A program made the translations under genes and the position numbers. The notes beneath the pieces are model-generated. The model was not told the origin of the DNA. It saw only the letters and a list, made by a program, of their open reading frames with translations, and made no database searches. Positions 17,027-24,051 of a stretch of DNA of 48,767 nt are shown here, in pieces. The stretch spans positions 1 to 48,767 of the forward strand of contig NZ_JAGHRA010000022.1 in assembly GCF_017744015.1 (NCBI RefSeq), written 5' to 3'. Source of the DNA: Paracoccus sp. R12_2 (GTDB lineage: Bacteria > Pseudomonadota > Alphaproteobacteria > Rhodobacterales > Rhodobacteraceae). Positions within the stretch are counted from its first letter, which is position 1. Every line of letters starts with the position of its first letter.

Positions 17027-18331
17027 ATGTATACGCACGAAGACCTTGCCCGGCTGCAGGCACAGTCCCTGAAGATGCAGGGCTGGATCCGGCGCCAGAC
17101 CTTCAGCCCCGATAACGAGAAGACGCTGCGACGATTTTCGTCCTGGGAAGTCTCGGAGCTGATCTTCCGCATCAACCAGTCCACCTTCCGCGGCAAGCTG
17201 GCGGCGGACCCGAACCTTCCCCTCGGGGAAGTCGAGGAAGAAGGCCGGCAGCGCTGGTTCAGCCTGGACGAGATCAACGAACTGCGCCGCCGCATCCGGA
17301 TCGGCAAGCGGTCGCTGCTGCCGCCCCGCCCGGCGGGCAAGCGCGCCTTCCGCGCGGCGATCGCCAACTTCAAGGGCGGCGCGGGCAAGTCGACCGTGGC
17401 CCTGCATTTCGCCCACGCCGCGGCGCTGGACGGCTATCGTGTGCTGCTGGTCGATTTCGACCCGCAGGCGACGCTGTCCCATTCGATGGGGCTGACCGAT
17501 GTCGGTGAGGACCACACCGTCTGGGGCATCATGGCCCGCGATCTTGAACGCGAGACGGATCGCATGAACGCGGTCGGGTCCGGCGCCGAAAGCGGAACCG
17601 CCCTGCCCCAGCGCAAGCTGCCATCCTCGATCCGGGACATGGGCCTGGGCGCGCTGCGCCCGTCGGACTTCATCAAGCCGACCGCGTGGCCGACCATCGA
17701 CATTGTTCCCAGCTGCGCCAATGCGGCCTTCGTCGAATTTGCCAGCGCACAGTATCGGCACCTCAATCCCGAATGGACCTTCTTCGGCGCGGTGTCGCGG
17801 TTCCTGGACGGGCTGGCCGACGACGCCTATGACCTGATCCTGTTCGACTGCCCGCCCGCCATCGGCTATCAGTCGATGAACGCGGTCTTTGCCGCCGACA
17901 TGCTGTATATCCCGTCAGGCCCCGGCTACTGGGAATACGACTCCACCACCAGCTTCATCGGCCAGTTGTCCGAGGCGCTCGAGGATCTGTCGCACGGGTT
18001 CGAAAATTTCCCCACGGGGAAGATCGCCCTGCCCAAGGCCTTCCATGATGTCCGCTTCCTGATGACCAGGTTCGAGCCGTCTAACGAGTTGCATCAGGCG
18101 ATGCTGAACGCGTTCCGGCAGGTGTTCGGCGACCGCATGGCCCAGCACCCGATCGAGCTGACGCGCGCCGTCGAACAGTCCGGCCGCTTCCTCAGCTCGA
18201 TCTACGAAATCGACTATCGCGAGATGACCCGCAACACATGGCGACGCGCCCGCGCGACATTCGATCAGGCATACGAGGAGTTTCGCAGCCATGTCCTGGC
18301 GGCATGGGACCAGATGGAGGCTGACGCATGA
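17027..18331 (+). CDS. parA: Plasmid partition ATPase ParA
   Basis: A 434-aa ParA of the large type with an N-terminal DNA-binding part (RRFSSWEVSELIFRINQSTF ... RWFSLDEINELRRRI, MerR-like). The deviant Walker A box is visible (NFKGGAGKSTVALHFA), then VLLVDFDPQATLS (Walker A') and DLILFDCPPAIG (Walker B). It binds ATP and nucleoid DNA and moves ParB-parS complexes. The start is uncertain: ATG at 17027 has ACAGG at a fair distance, and ATG at 16991 would add 12 residues. The stop overlaps parB by four bases (ATGA). Two TTCCCC-N2-GGGGAA palindromes lie inside the gene. The N-terminal domain may autoregulate parAB. Confidence 0.88.
   Translation: MYTHEDLARLQAQSLKMQGWIRRQTFSPDNEKTLRRFSSWEVSELIFRINQSTFRGKLAADPNLPLGEVEEEGRQRWFSLDEINELRRRIRIGKRSLLPPRPAGKRAFRAAIANFKGGAGKSTVALHFAHAAALDGYRVLLVDFDPQATLSHSMGLTDVGEDHTVWGIMARDLERETDRMNAVGSGAESGTALPQRKLPSSIRDMGLGALRPSDFIKPTAWPTIDIVPSCANAAFVEFASAQYRHLNPEWTFFGAVSRFLDGLADDAYDLILFDCPPAIGYQSMNAVFAADMLYIPSGPGYWEYDSTTSFIGQLSEALEDLSHGFENFPTGKIALPKAFHDVRFLMTRFEPSNELHQAMLNAFRQVFGDRMAQHPIELTRAVEQSGRFLSSIYEIDYREMTRNTWRRARATFDQAYEEFRSHVLAAWDQMEADA
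17216..17231. repeat. Candidate parS palindrome 1 (inside parA)
   Basis: CTTCCCC-TC-GGGGAAG, seven-base arms around a two-base centre, within the parA coding sequence. It belongs to a set of four related palindromes confined to parAB. Confidence 0.5.
18008..18021. repeat. Candidate parS palindrome 2 (inside parA)
   Basis: TTCCCC-AC-GGGGAA in the 3' part of parA, followed by GATC as in the copy after parB. Confidence 0.5.
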
Positions 18332-19434
18332 GCCGCAAACGCCGCATGTTCGACATCGAGATGCCAGAGGAAGATCCCGCCGAAACCTTCCCCGCGGGGA
18401 AGACCGACGACCGTGACGCGCGGCGCGGTCCGATGGCCACGGCGATCGCCGAAACGGCCGAATCCAGCCGCGACCGCGCGCAGGTCGAGGCGCGGATTCG
18501 GGCCGAAAATGACGCGCTTGCGCAGGAACATGTCCGGCTGAAGCGCGCCGGTCTGATCACCGACATGATCCCGCTGGACGCGATCGACACGCAGAAACTG
18601 ATCCGCGACCGCGCGCCGGGGGCGGATTTCGAACTGGCCGAGCTGACGGATTCGATCCGCGAAATCGGTCTGTCGAACCCGATCCGGGTCGAGCCTTCGG
18701 GTGATGGAAGATACGAGCTGATCCAGGGCTGGCGCCGCCTGTCGGCCTATCGCGCATTGCTTGAGGAGACGGGCGATGCCGAAACCTGGGGCCGGATCCC
18801 CGCCGGGATCGCGGCACGCGGCGACGCGTTGGAACAGCTGTATCGTCGCATGGTGGACGAGAACATGGTCCGCAAGGACATCTCGTTCGCCGAGATGGCG
18901 CAGCTTGCCGTCCATTATGCGATGGACCCGCTGACCCCGGAGAACGATCCCGAAAAGGCCGTCGCGATCCTGTTCCGGTCCGCGGGCTATCAGAAGCGCA
19001 GCTATATCAGGAATTTCATCCGCGTGGTGGAAAGGCTGGGCGAGACGCTGCTGTATCCGCAGGAAATCCCGCGCGCGCTGGGTCTGGCTTTGGCGCAACG
19101 GCTGGACGAGATGCCGGGAACGGCTGCCGCGATCAAGGCCGAGTTTCGCGACTGGGACACGCGATCGGTCAAGGACGAGCTTGAGGTTCTGCGGCGCTTT
19201 GCGGGGCAGGGCGGTGATGCCGGGTCGGGCGATGCCGCGCCGCGTGCGCGGTCCGCGCCGACCGGGTCCGGCGGCAAGGCCAAGACCACCTTCCAGCTTG
19301 CCCGCCCGCAGGGCAGCGCGAAATGCGTCGCCGCGAATGGCCGGCTCGAGATCCGCCTGCCGCGCGATTTCACCGCGGTGGACCGCCGACGGCTGGAGGC
19401 GGCGGTGGCCGCGCTGCTGGACCAGATCGACTGA
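18328..19434 (+). CDS. parB: Plasmid partition protein ParB
   Basis: A 368-aa ParB-family DNA-binding protein. A ParB N-terminal domain starts near residue 80 (PLDAIDTQKLIRDR), with the segments LTDSIREIGLSNPIRVEP and YELIQGWRRLSAYRAL corresponding to the CTP-binding fold (GWRRLSAYR takes the place of G-E-R-R-x-R-A). NMVRKDISFAEMAQLA is the usual region after it. A central HTH region would recognise parS, followed by a low-complexity linker (about residues 290-315) and a C-terminal dimerisation domain (RLEIRLPRDFTAVDRRRLEAAV). It overlaps parA by four bases. One candidate parS lies in its own 5' end and another overlaps its stop codon. Confidence 0.87.
   Translation: MSRKRRMFDIEMPEEDPAETFPAGKTDDRDARRGPMATAIAETAESSRDRAQVEARIRAENDALAQEHVRLKRAGLITDMIPLDAIDTQKLIRDRAPGADFELAELTDSIREIGLSNPIRVEPSGDGRYELIQGWRRLSAYRALLEETGDAETWGRIPAGIAARGDALEQLYRRMVDENMVRKDISFAEMAQLAVHYAMDPLTPENDPEKAVAILFRSAGYQKRSYIRNFIRVVERLGETLLYPQEIPRALGLALAQRLDEMPGTAAAIKAEFRDWDTRSVKDELEVLRRFAGQGGDAGSGDAAPRARSAPTGSGGKAKTTFQLARPQGSAKCVAANGRLEIRLPRDFTAVDRRRLEAAVAALLDQID
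18387..18402. repeat. Candidate parS palindrome 3 (inside parB)
   Basis: Perfect 16-base palindrome, CTTCCCCG followed by CGGGGAAG, near codon 20 of parB. Confidence 0.55.
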
Positions 19435-19454
19435 TCTTCCCCGCGGGGAAGATC
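19433..19454. repeat. Candidate parS palindrome 4 (end of parB)
   Basis: Perfect 22-base palindrome with half-site GATCTTCCCCG, overlapping the parB stop codon. It is the longest of the four copies and lies in the usual place for parS, just after parB. Confidence 0.65.
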
Positions 19455-19465
19455 GCCGGTCCGGG

Positions 19466-20188
19466 TCAATCCTCCAGAAGGTCGGTGGCGGGATTCCGTT
19501 CGATTTCGATATCCGCGTAATACTGCTGTGCCTGATTCACGCTGCGGTGCAGCGAAAGCTGCATCGCCGCCTGCAGGGGCGCACCGTCCAGCGCCGCCTG
19601 CGTCAGAAACCCCGCGCGCAGACCGTGGGCGCTGGCGAATCCGGGCGGATAGCCCGCCAGTTCAAGCCGGTGTCGCAGCAGCACCGACAGGCCGTCGAAC
19701 GACAGTCGGCGGGGCAGGGGGCGGTCAGCCAGGCTGACCGGCCGGAACAATGGGCCCGAATCGATCCGCGCGGCGGTGATCCAGTTCATGACGGCGCACG
19801 CCGCGCGTCCCTTCAGCGGCAGTCGGGGCGCGGCGTTGGGCCCGGTCGTCTTGGTGGTCAGCAATCTGATGCGCAATATGCCCTTGGCGGTCAGGTCGCG
19901 GTCGTCGATGCCGTCACGGTTCAGGGCCACGATTTCGGACCGCCACCGCCCGCCCGAGTCGTCGCCGAGGTCGCTGGCGTGATCCAGCACGAAACGCAAT
20001 GCCACGGACTCGGCTTCGGGCCATGTCAGCGTGGCGCCGAACGCCGCCTGTTTCCAGGCGGTGACACAGGCCAGGTCGCGTTCCCATGCCCGCACGGTGT
20101 TGTCGGGCGTGCCGCGGCGATACAGCTCGGCCAGTGCGGCGGCATCGGTCCACGGCAGGTGATAGGTGAAGGGCAGGGGGGTTGTCAT
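19466..20188 (-). pseudogene. Tyrosine recombinase with probable internal deletion
   Basis: A 240-aa open frame related to tyrosine recombinases. The N-terminal part (LAELYRRGTPDNTVRAWERDLACVTAWKQ) is an ordinary core-binding domain. The C-terminal part keeps HGLRAGFLTQAAL (His and second Arg), LHRSVNQAQQYY (the last His/Trp position and the nucleophile Tyr). Between them LGDDSGG runs straight into RWRSEIVALN, where family members have roughly 100 more residues including the remaining core-binding helices and the start of the catalytic domain. The frame is kept. It is therefore probably an inactivated gene, though a short active variant cannot be excluded. It follows parB and is divergent from the toxin-antitoxin pair. 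It may once have served as a plasmid resolvase. Confidence 0.6.
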
Positions 20189-20209
20189 GTCGCCCTGCTG
20201 ATGCCATAT

Positions 20210-20229
20210 CTAGACAGATAGCTAGACAG
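20210..20229 (+). promoter_or_regulatory. Direct repeats upstream of the antitoxin gene
   Basis: CTAGACAG occurs at 20210-20217 and 20222-20229, one helical turn apart, directly upstream of the antitoxin start and between divergent genes. An autoregulatory operator for the antitoxin-toxin complex is the simplest reading. Confidence 0.5.
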
Positions 20230-20239
20230 GAACGATGTC

Positions 20240-20482
20240 ATGTGGACGCTCCAAGATGCGAAGAACCGCTTCAGCGCGGTGGTCGAAGCGGCGCTGGCCG
20301 GGCAGCCGCAAGAGGTCAGCCGACGCGGCAAGCCTGCCGTTGTCGTGCTGTCGGTCGAGGAATATCGGCGCATGCTGGCCGGTGAGGTGCAGGGCCGCGA
20401 AAGCTTTGCCCAGCACCTGATGAGATTTCCGGGGGCCGAGATCCCGCGTGCCAAGGTGCAGCCCCGGGATGTCGAGTTCTGA
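20240..20482 (+). CDS. Phd/YefM-family antitoxin
   Basis: An 80-aa antitoxin. The N-terminus MWTLQDAKNRFSAVVEAALAGQPQEVSRRGKPAVVVLSVEEYRRML is the Phd/YefM DNA-binding and dimerisation fold, with the standard R-x-G-K-P-A-V-V-V-L-S-x-E-E-Y core. The C-terminal tail (FPGAEIPRAKVQPRDVEF) should thread into the toxin. The stop codon overlaps the toxin start by one base (TGATG). With the toxin it would stabilise the plasmid and repress its own promoter. Confidence 0.88.
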   Translation: MWTLQDAKNRFSAVVEAALAGQPQEVSRRGKPAVVVLSVEEYRRMLAGEVQGRESFAQHLMRFPGAEIPRAKVQPRDVEF

Positions 20483-20889
20483 TGTATCTTCTGGATACCA
20501 ACGTCATCTCGGCGGCGCGCCGTCCCGACCGCGCGCCGCGAGTCGCCGCGTGGCTTGCCGACAAGGCCGAGGCGGATCTGTTCCTGAGCGTCATCACGGT
20601 GGGCGAGATCGAGCGCGGCATCCAGCAGCAAGTGCAGCGCGACCCCGGCTTTGCGTCTGATCTGCAGGCGTGGCTTGACCGGACGCTGCGGATCTTTGGC
20701 GACCGGATTCTGGATTTCGGGGCCGAGGACGCCCGGATCTGGGGCCGCCTGAGCCGGCAGATCGGCCATTCCGGCGCCGATCTGATGATCGCAGCGACCG
20801 CATTGCGGCATGGCGCGGTCGTGGTGACGGGCAATGTCGCGGACTTTGCGCCGACTGGTGTCGCGTTGGAAGATCCCTTCCGATCCTAG
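20482..20889 (+). CDS. VapC-type PIN-domain toxin
   Basis: A 135-aa PIN-domain ribonuclease. The acidic catalytic set is visible: D5 in YLLDTNVIS, a glutamate in ITVGEIERGI, an aspartate in GADLMIAATA, and a final aspartate in VTGNVADFA. The layout (ITVGEIERGI, ADLMIAATALRHGAVVVTGNVADF) matches FitB/VapC toxins paired with Phd-type antitoxins. Magnesium-dependent cleavage of tRNA or rRNA is the family activity. It overlaps its antitoxin by one base. All catalytic residues seem present, so the toxin is probably active. Confidence 0.88.
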   Translation: MYLLDTNVISAARRPDRAPRVAAWLADKAEADLFLSVITVGEIERGIQQQVQRDPGFASDLQAWLDRTLRIFGDRILDFGAEDARIWGRLSRQIGHSGADLMIAATALRHGAVVVTGNVADFAPTGVALEDPFRS

Positions 20890-21230
20890 TGTGTGCTGTC
20901 GCGCGGCTGCATGAGCGGAAGAATGGGGACGGTTCCATGCTGTTGTGAACAGTCGTGATAAGTGAACCTTATCAAGAGCAATAGGAAACCTGAAAGCGCA
21001 CTTCTGTAATCCGCAGAATTCCTCTAACCTGCGGATATGATGGTTCAAACCCTTTTGTCCGATGCCGGATGATGACCCTTCGCGGATCATCGATTCCGTC
21101 ACCTGGCAGGCCGCCGAGGCGAGTCTTTCTGTCGCGTTTAATATCCGATCTCAATTTGAAACAGTAACCTGAAGCTGAAGCGCCGGAATTTCATCTTAGC
21201 GCTTCACCAACGCTTCAAGTTTCCTAAGCT
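20890..21230. other. Gene-free stretch between toxin and integrase
   Basis: About 340 bases with lower GC than the flanks. No convincing gene is seen. It holds an eight-base inverted repeat at 21009-21036 (ATCCGCAG and CTGCGGAT, 12-base spacer) and a cluster of TGAAGC/GCTTCA hexamers at 21170-21233. It looks like the outer edge of the mobile unit that follows. Confidence 0.5.
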
Positions 21231-21233
21231 TCA
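21170..21233. repeat. Cluster of TGAAGC/GCTTCA hexamers
   Basis: TGAAGC occurs at 21170 and 21176; its complement GCTTCA occurs at 21201, 21212 and 21228. TGAAGCGC (21176-21183) and GCGCTTCA (21199-21206) form a perfect inverted repeat. The cluster ends at the integrase stop codon, so it may be a set of protein-binding sites at the end of the unit. Confidence 0.4.
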
Positions 21234-22382
21234 CAGCCCTGCGGCTTTGGTCAGGTTCGCACTGAACCTGTCGCGCCTGCGCTGGTAGCGCCGGGTCATC
21301 TCGGCGGACGCATGTCCGAGTTGCTTTTGAACGTAGCGCTCATCAACCTCTGCCGACGAGGCGAGCCCGGCGCGTAAGGAATGCCCCGAGAACATTGCCA
21401 GCCGTTTGGTTTCCGGCAGATCGGATCTGACGCCACCCTTCAGAACGGTTGCCTTGATCAGTCGCGCGACGTGTTTGTCGGAAAGGCGGGTCTCGAGGGC
21501 GCGTTTGCCGTCCCGCGAGGTGCGCACGAAGATCGGCCCAAAGTCGATCTTCGCAAAGTGTAGCCATTGCTCCAGCGCGTGGACGGGACATGTCTGGTCG
21601 CTTGAGCCGCGGCCGACCTCGACCTCGCGCCACCCGGTCTTGGCGTTGAGCGTCAGCAGAACACCGCCTTTGAAGGCCTCGATCCAGCCGCCGGAGTCCG
21701 GAGTATCGTTCTTATGCACATCGAGGCAGACCACCTCCGAACGGCGCAGACCGCCTGCAAAGCCCAATAGCAAGATCGCCCGGTCTCGAAGCCCGCGGAG
21801 ATCGTAGGGAAGGGTGGCCACCATGGCCTGGATGTCCGCTGGCAGGATCGCTTCTTTCTGAACCGGCGGGCGCGCATGTTTGCGTTTGATCCCGGCCAGA
21901 ACGGTAGCGATGTGACGGTTCTTGCGATCAAGAGCGAACCCGCGCTGCCTGTAATTCCAGGCAAGCCCCGAGAGGCGACGGTCGATCGTCGAGACCGAAA
22001 GGGCAGGGGCCTTCCCGGTTGGTGCGGCCAGATCAGCCAGATAAAGTCCAACCATCTCGGGCGAGGGGGGCAGAGGTTCCGTGCCTTTCAGCCGACACCA
22101 GCGGGTGAAGTGTTTCCAGTCGGCCGAGTAGGCCTTGTTGGTGTTCCCAGCCGTCGAGGCCTCGGCGTAGTCGCGCGCGGTGTCGATCAGCCGGTCGAGC
22201 GCGCCGGAGCCGACCACATGGGCGGGCAGAGCGATTGAGGCTCGGTCCCGAGAGGTTCTCTCGTCGTGTTCGTCACTGTTCGGCGCATCATAGGACGCTG
22301 AACTCGAATTCCCTGCGTCAGACGCGTCGGAATCCTCGATTTTGGTGCCGTTATGCGTGAGATTGCTCATGTTTCTGAGCAT
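21231..22382 (-). CDS. Tyrosine recombinase (site-specific integrase)
   Basis: A 383-aa tyrosine recombinase. The first 50 residues are Ser/Asp-rich and probably disordered. A core-binding domain follows (SGALDRLIDTARDYAEAS to about residue 165). The catalytic residues are all visible: Arg in GFAGGLRRSEVVCL, Lys in LNAKTGWRE, His-x-x-Arg in SGHSLRAGLA, His in QLGHASAEM and the nucleophile Tyr in TRRYQRRRDRF. The start may be ATG at 22382 or 22370. A perfect 11-7-11 inverted repeat lies 10 bases upstream, between this gene and the divergent DUF1403 gene. Such trios (integrase, DUF1403, ScpB-like) recur in alphaproteobacterial accessory DNA as I recall. It appears intact, unlike the other recombinase near parB. 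Confidence 0.87.
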   Translation of the reverse strand: MLRNMSNLTHNGTKIEDSDASDAGNSSSASYDAPNSDEHDERTSRDRASIALPAHVVGSGALDRLIDTARDYAEASTAGNTNKAYSADWKHFTRWCRLKGTEPLPPSPEMVGLYLADLAAPTGKAPALSVSTIDRRLSGLAWNYRQRGFALDRKNRHIATVLAGIKRKHARPPVQKEAILPADIQAMVATLPYDLRGLRDRAILLLGFAGGLRRSEVVCLDVHKNDTPDSGGWIEAFKGGVLLTLNAKTGWREVEVGRGSSDQTCPVHALEQWLHFAKIDFGPIFVRTSRDGKRALETRLSDKHVARLIKATVLKGGVRSDLPETKRLAMFSGHSLRAGLASSAEVDERYVQKQLGHASAEMTRRYQRRRDRFSANLTKAAGL

Positions 22383-22391
22383 ATCATTTAT

Positions 22392-22420
22392 ATGTCCGAT
22401 AACGCAAGATTATCGGACAT
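22392..22420. repeat. Perfect 11-7-11 inverted repeat, candidate recombinase core site
   Basis: ATGTCCGATAA (22392-22402), spacer CGCAAGA, then TTATCGGACAT (22410-22420). Two 11-base arms around a 7-base spacer are the geometry of a tyrosine recombinase crossover site. It sits between the divergent integrase and DUF1403 genes, so it may also regulate both. Confidence 0.6.
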
Positions 22421-22496
22421 TCTTGCAAAAGCTAGAGTGAGGCGGTTTGTACGCAATTTTCTGGCATAAAGCGCCGCGACGATGTAGGCTTCAAGG

Positions 22497-23381
22497 ATGA
22501 CATTTGCTCGGCACGACCACTGCGACGACCTGGGCACGCCACCCCGGATGCCGCATTGGGTCACATCGACACGGGTCGAAGCCCTTGAAGATGTGGTATT
22601 TTTGTCGGGCGCTGCGCTTGCTCTCCTGCATCTTGTGTTTGCACGAGACGATCTCCCCCACGCCTTGTTGCGGGCGCGGCTTGCGCTGCGCGCGGCTGAG
22701 GCTTGTATCGTGTTTTCCGGACGACCTGAGAGGGCAGGAGAATTGCGCGACGCCGTACATCTTTTGCGCCCCGGCGACCTGCCCGGCCCGGCAGGGGAGA
22801 CATATCTATCTTGGCGTCGCGCCGCTGAACGACCGGTGTCGGTCAAGGCTCTGGGGCGGGCCCTGCCGAGCCTCGACCCGGGTCAGATCGCCACGTGGCT
22901 CGATGCGAGGAGTGGGCCGCCGGTGAACCGCGCTGTGATGGTACTGGAGGCAATGCTGACCGAGGCACCCCGTGCCGAAGTCCCGGCGTTGATCCTCGCG
23001 GACGCCGCCCTCGCCGATGCGCTTGGTTGGTCTCATGTCGTGCCGCTGCTGGCTGCGGGTTTGAAACTCACAGACCTGCGCAAGCGGGGACACGATTTGC
23101 GCCTAGCCTGTCATCGCGCTGTGACCGCATCCGCGATCGAGGCCACGCGTCTGGCCGTTGACCTCGCGCGTCGGGCTGCGTTTTTGAAAGGGGTGGCACC
23201 AAAGCTTCGGGCCAAGGGGGCGGCCGACGCCGTCGAGATCTTCCTGACACAGGACGCGGTCGCCCCCTCAGCCTTGCCTTTGTCGGATCGCGCGGCGCGT
23301 CGGCTCTGCGACCGGCTGGTTGACCTTGGGGCGGTGCGCGAACTGACTGGTCGCGACACCTTCCGGCTCTACGGAGTCTGA
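22497..23381 (+). CDS. DUF1403 family protein
   Basis: A 294-aa protein that I place in DUF1403 from its pattern and neighbours. It opens with PPRMPHWVTSTRVEALEDVVFLSGAALALLH and has long Ala/Leu-rich helical stretches (RARLALRAAEACIVFSGRPERAGELRDAVHLLRPGDLPGPAGE). A later part (RSGPPVNRAVMVLEAMLTE, DAALADALGWSHVVPLLAAGLK) resembles Fic/AraC-like helical folds only loosely. The C-terminus (SDRAARRLCDRLVDLGAVRELTGRDTFRLYGV) looks like a winged helix. No catalytic motif is seen and no function is known to me. The ATG at 22497 is very close to AAGG, so a start at 22548 is possible. It is three bases upstream of the ScpB-like gene. Confidence 0.75.
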   Translation: MTFARHDHCDDLGTPPRMPHWVTSTRVEALEDVVFLSGAALALLHLVFARDDLPHALLRARLALRAAEACIVFSGRPERAGELRDAVHLLRPGDLPGPAGETYLSWRRAAERPVSVKALGRALPSLDPGQIATWLDARSGPPVNRAVMVLEAMLTEAPRAEVPALILADAALADALGWSHVVPLLAAGLKLTDLRKRGHDLRLACHRAVTASAIEATRLAVDLARRAAFLKGVAPKLRAKGAADAVEIFLTQDAVAPSALPLSDRAARRLCDRLVDLGAVRELTGRDTFRLYGV

Positions 23382-23384
23382 GCG

Positions 23385-23996
23385 ATGGTCAAGGATGGAC
23401 CCGGCACAGAGCTTGACCGCGAGTTGACCGACCTGCCGAAGGAGCTGCGCTGGCGCGAATGGATGCGGAGGATCGAGGCTGTGCTGTTTGCGTCCGCCTC
23501 GCCTGTACCGCGCGAGGATCTGGCGCGCGTGGTGGGGCAGTCGGCCTCGATTGATCTTCTTTTGGAAGACCTTGCCGCCGATCTGGAAGGGCGGGCGTTC
23601 GAGATTGCCATGGTCGCAGGGGGATGGATGTTCCGGACGCGGACCGCTTATGCGCCTGCGATCCGCGCCGCAGCGGATGTCGCGGACCAGTTGCTGGACC
23701 TGAACGACTTCGACGTCGCGATTTTGGCGGCCATCGCCTACCACCAGCCGATCACCCGCCACGGGCTCAAGGATATCTTCGGCAAGGAGATCAGCCGTGA
23801 CCTGATTGGTCGGCTGCATGCGCGAGACTTGATCGGGACCGGGCCGCGGTCCCCTCAGCGAGGGGCTCCCTACACCTTCGTTACCACCAAGCAGTTCCTG
23901 GTGGCCTTCGGGATGGAGAGCTTGCGCGACCTCCCGGATAGGGAGCAGTTGGAGGATGTGGGCTTGGCTCGTGCAATGGATCGTTCAGCGACCTAG
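23385..23996 (+). CDS. ScpB-like protein (SMC-Scp complex subunit B family)
   Basis: A 203-aa protein of the ScpB kind. It contains two winged helices: RRIEAVLFASASPVPREDLARVVGQS (about residues 25-50) and VAILAAIAYHQPITRHGLKDIFGKEISRDLIGRLHARDLIGTGPRSPQRGAPYTFVTTKQFLVAFGMESL, where the last part is the family ending. Housekeeping ScpB binds ScpA and SMC in chromosome condensation. No ScpA or SMC gene is nearby, and the gene lies in a mobile-looking unit three bases after DUF1403. It may therefore be a diverged copy used for replicon maintenance or DNA binding. Confidence 0.82.
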   Translation: MVKDGPGTELDRELTDLPKELRWREWMRRIEAVLFASASPVPREDLARVVGQSASIDLLLEDLAADLEGRAFEIAMVAGGWMFRTRTAYAPAIRAAADVADQLLDLNDFDVAILAAIAYHQPITRHGLKDIFGKEISRDLIGRLHARDLIGTGPRSPQRGAPYTFVTTKQFLVAFGMESLRDLPDREQLEDVGLARAMDRSAT

Positions 23997-24051
23997 CGGA
24001 GCTTTAGTTTCCTGCTTGCGGAAACCGGGTCCGGCCAAGCGATGTTCCCGA

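Noticed and set aside
21042..21050. GGTTCAAAC resembling a tRNA T-loop, possibly an att site in a tRNA gene
   Set aside because: The flanking bases do not form a T-stem and no acceptor, D or anticodon arm can be drawn around it.
20972..21154. A 60-codon minus-strand frame between toxin and integrase
   Set aside because: No ribosome site, no recognisable domain, and the region contains inverted repeats that better explain it as non-coding.
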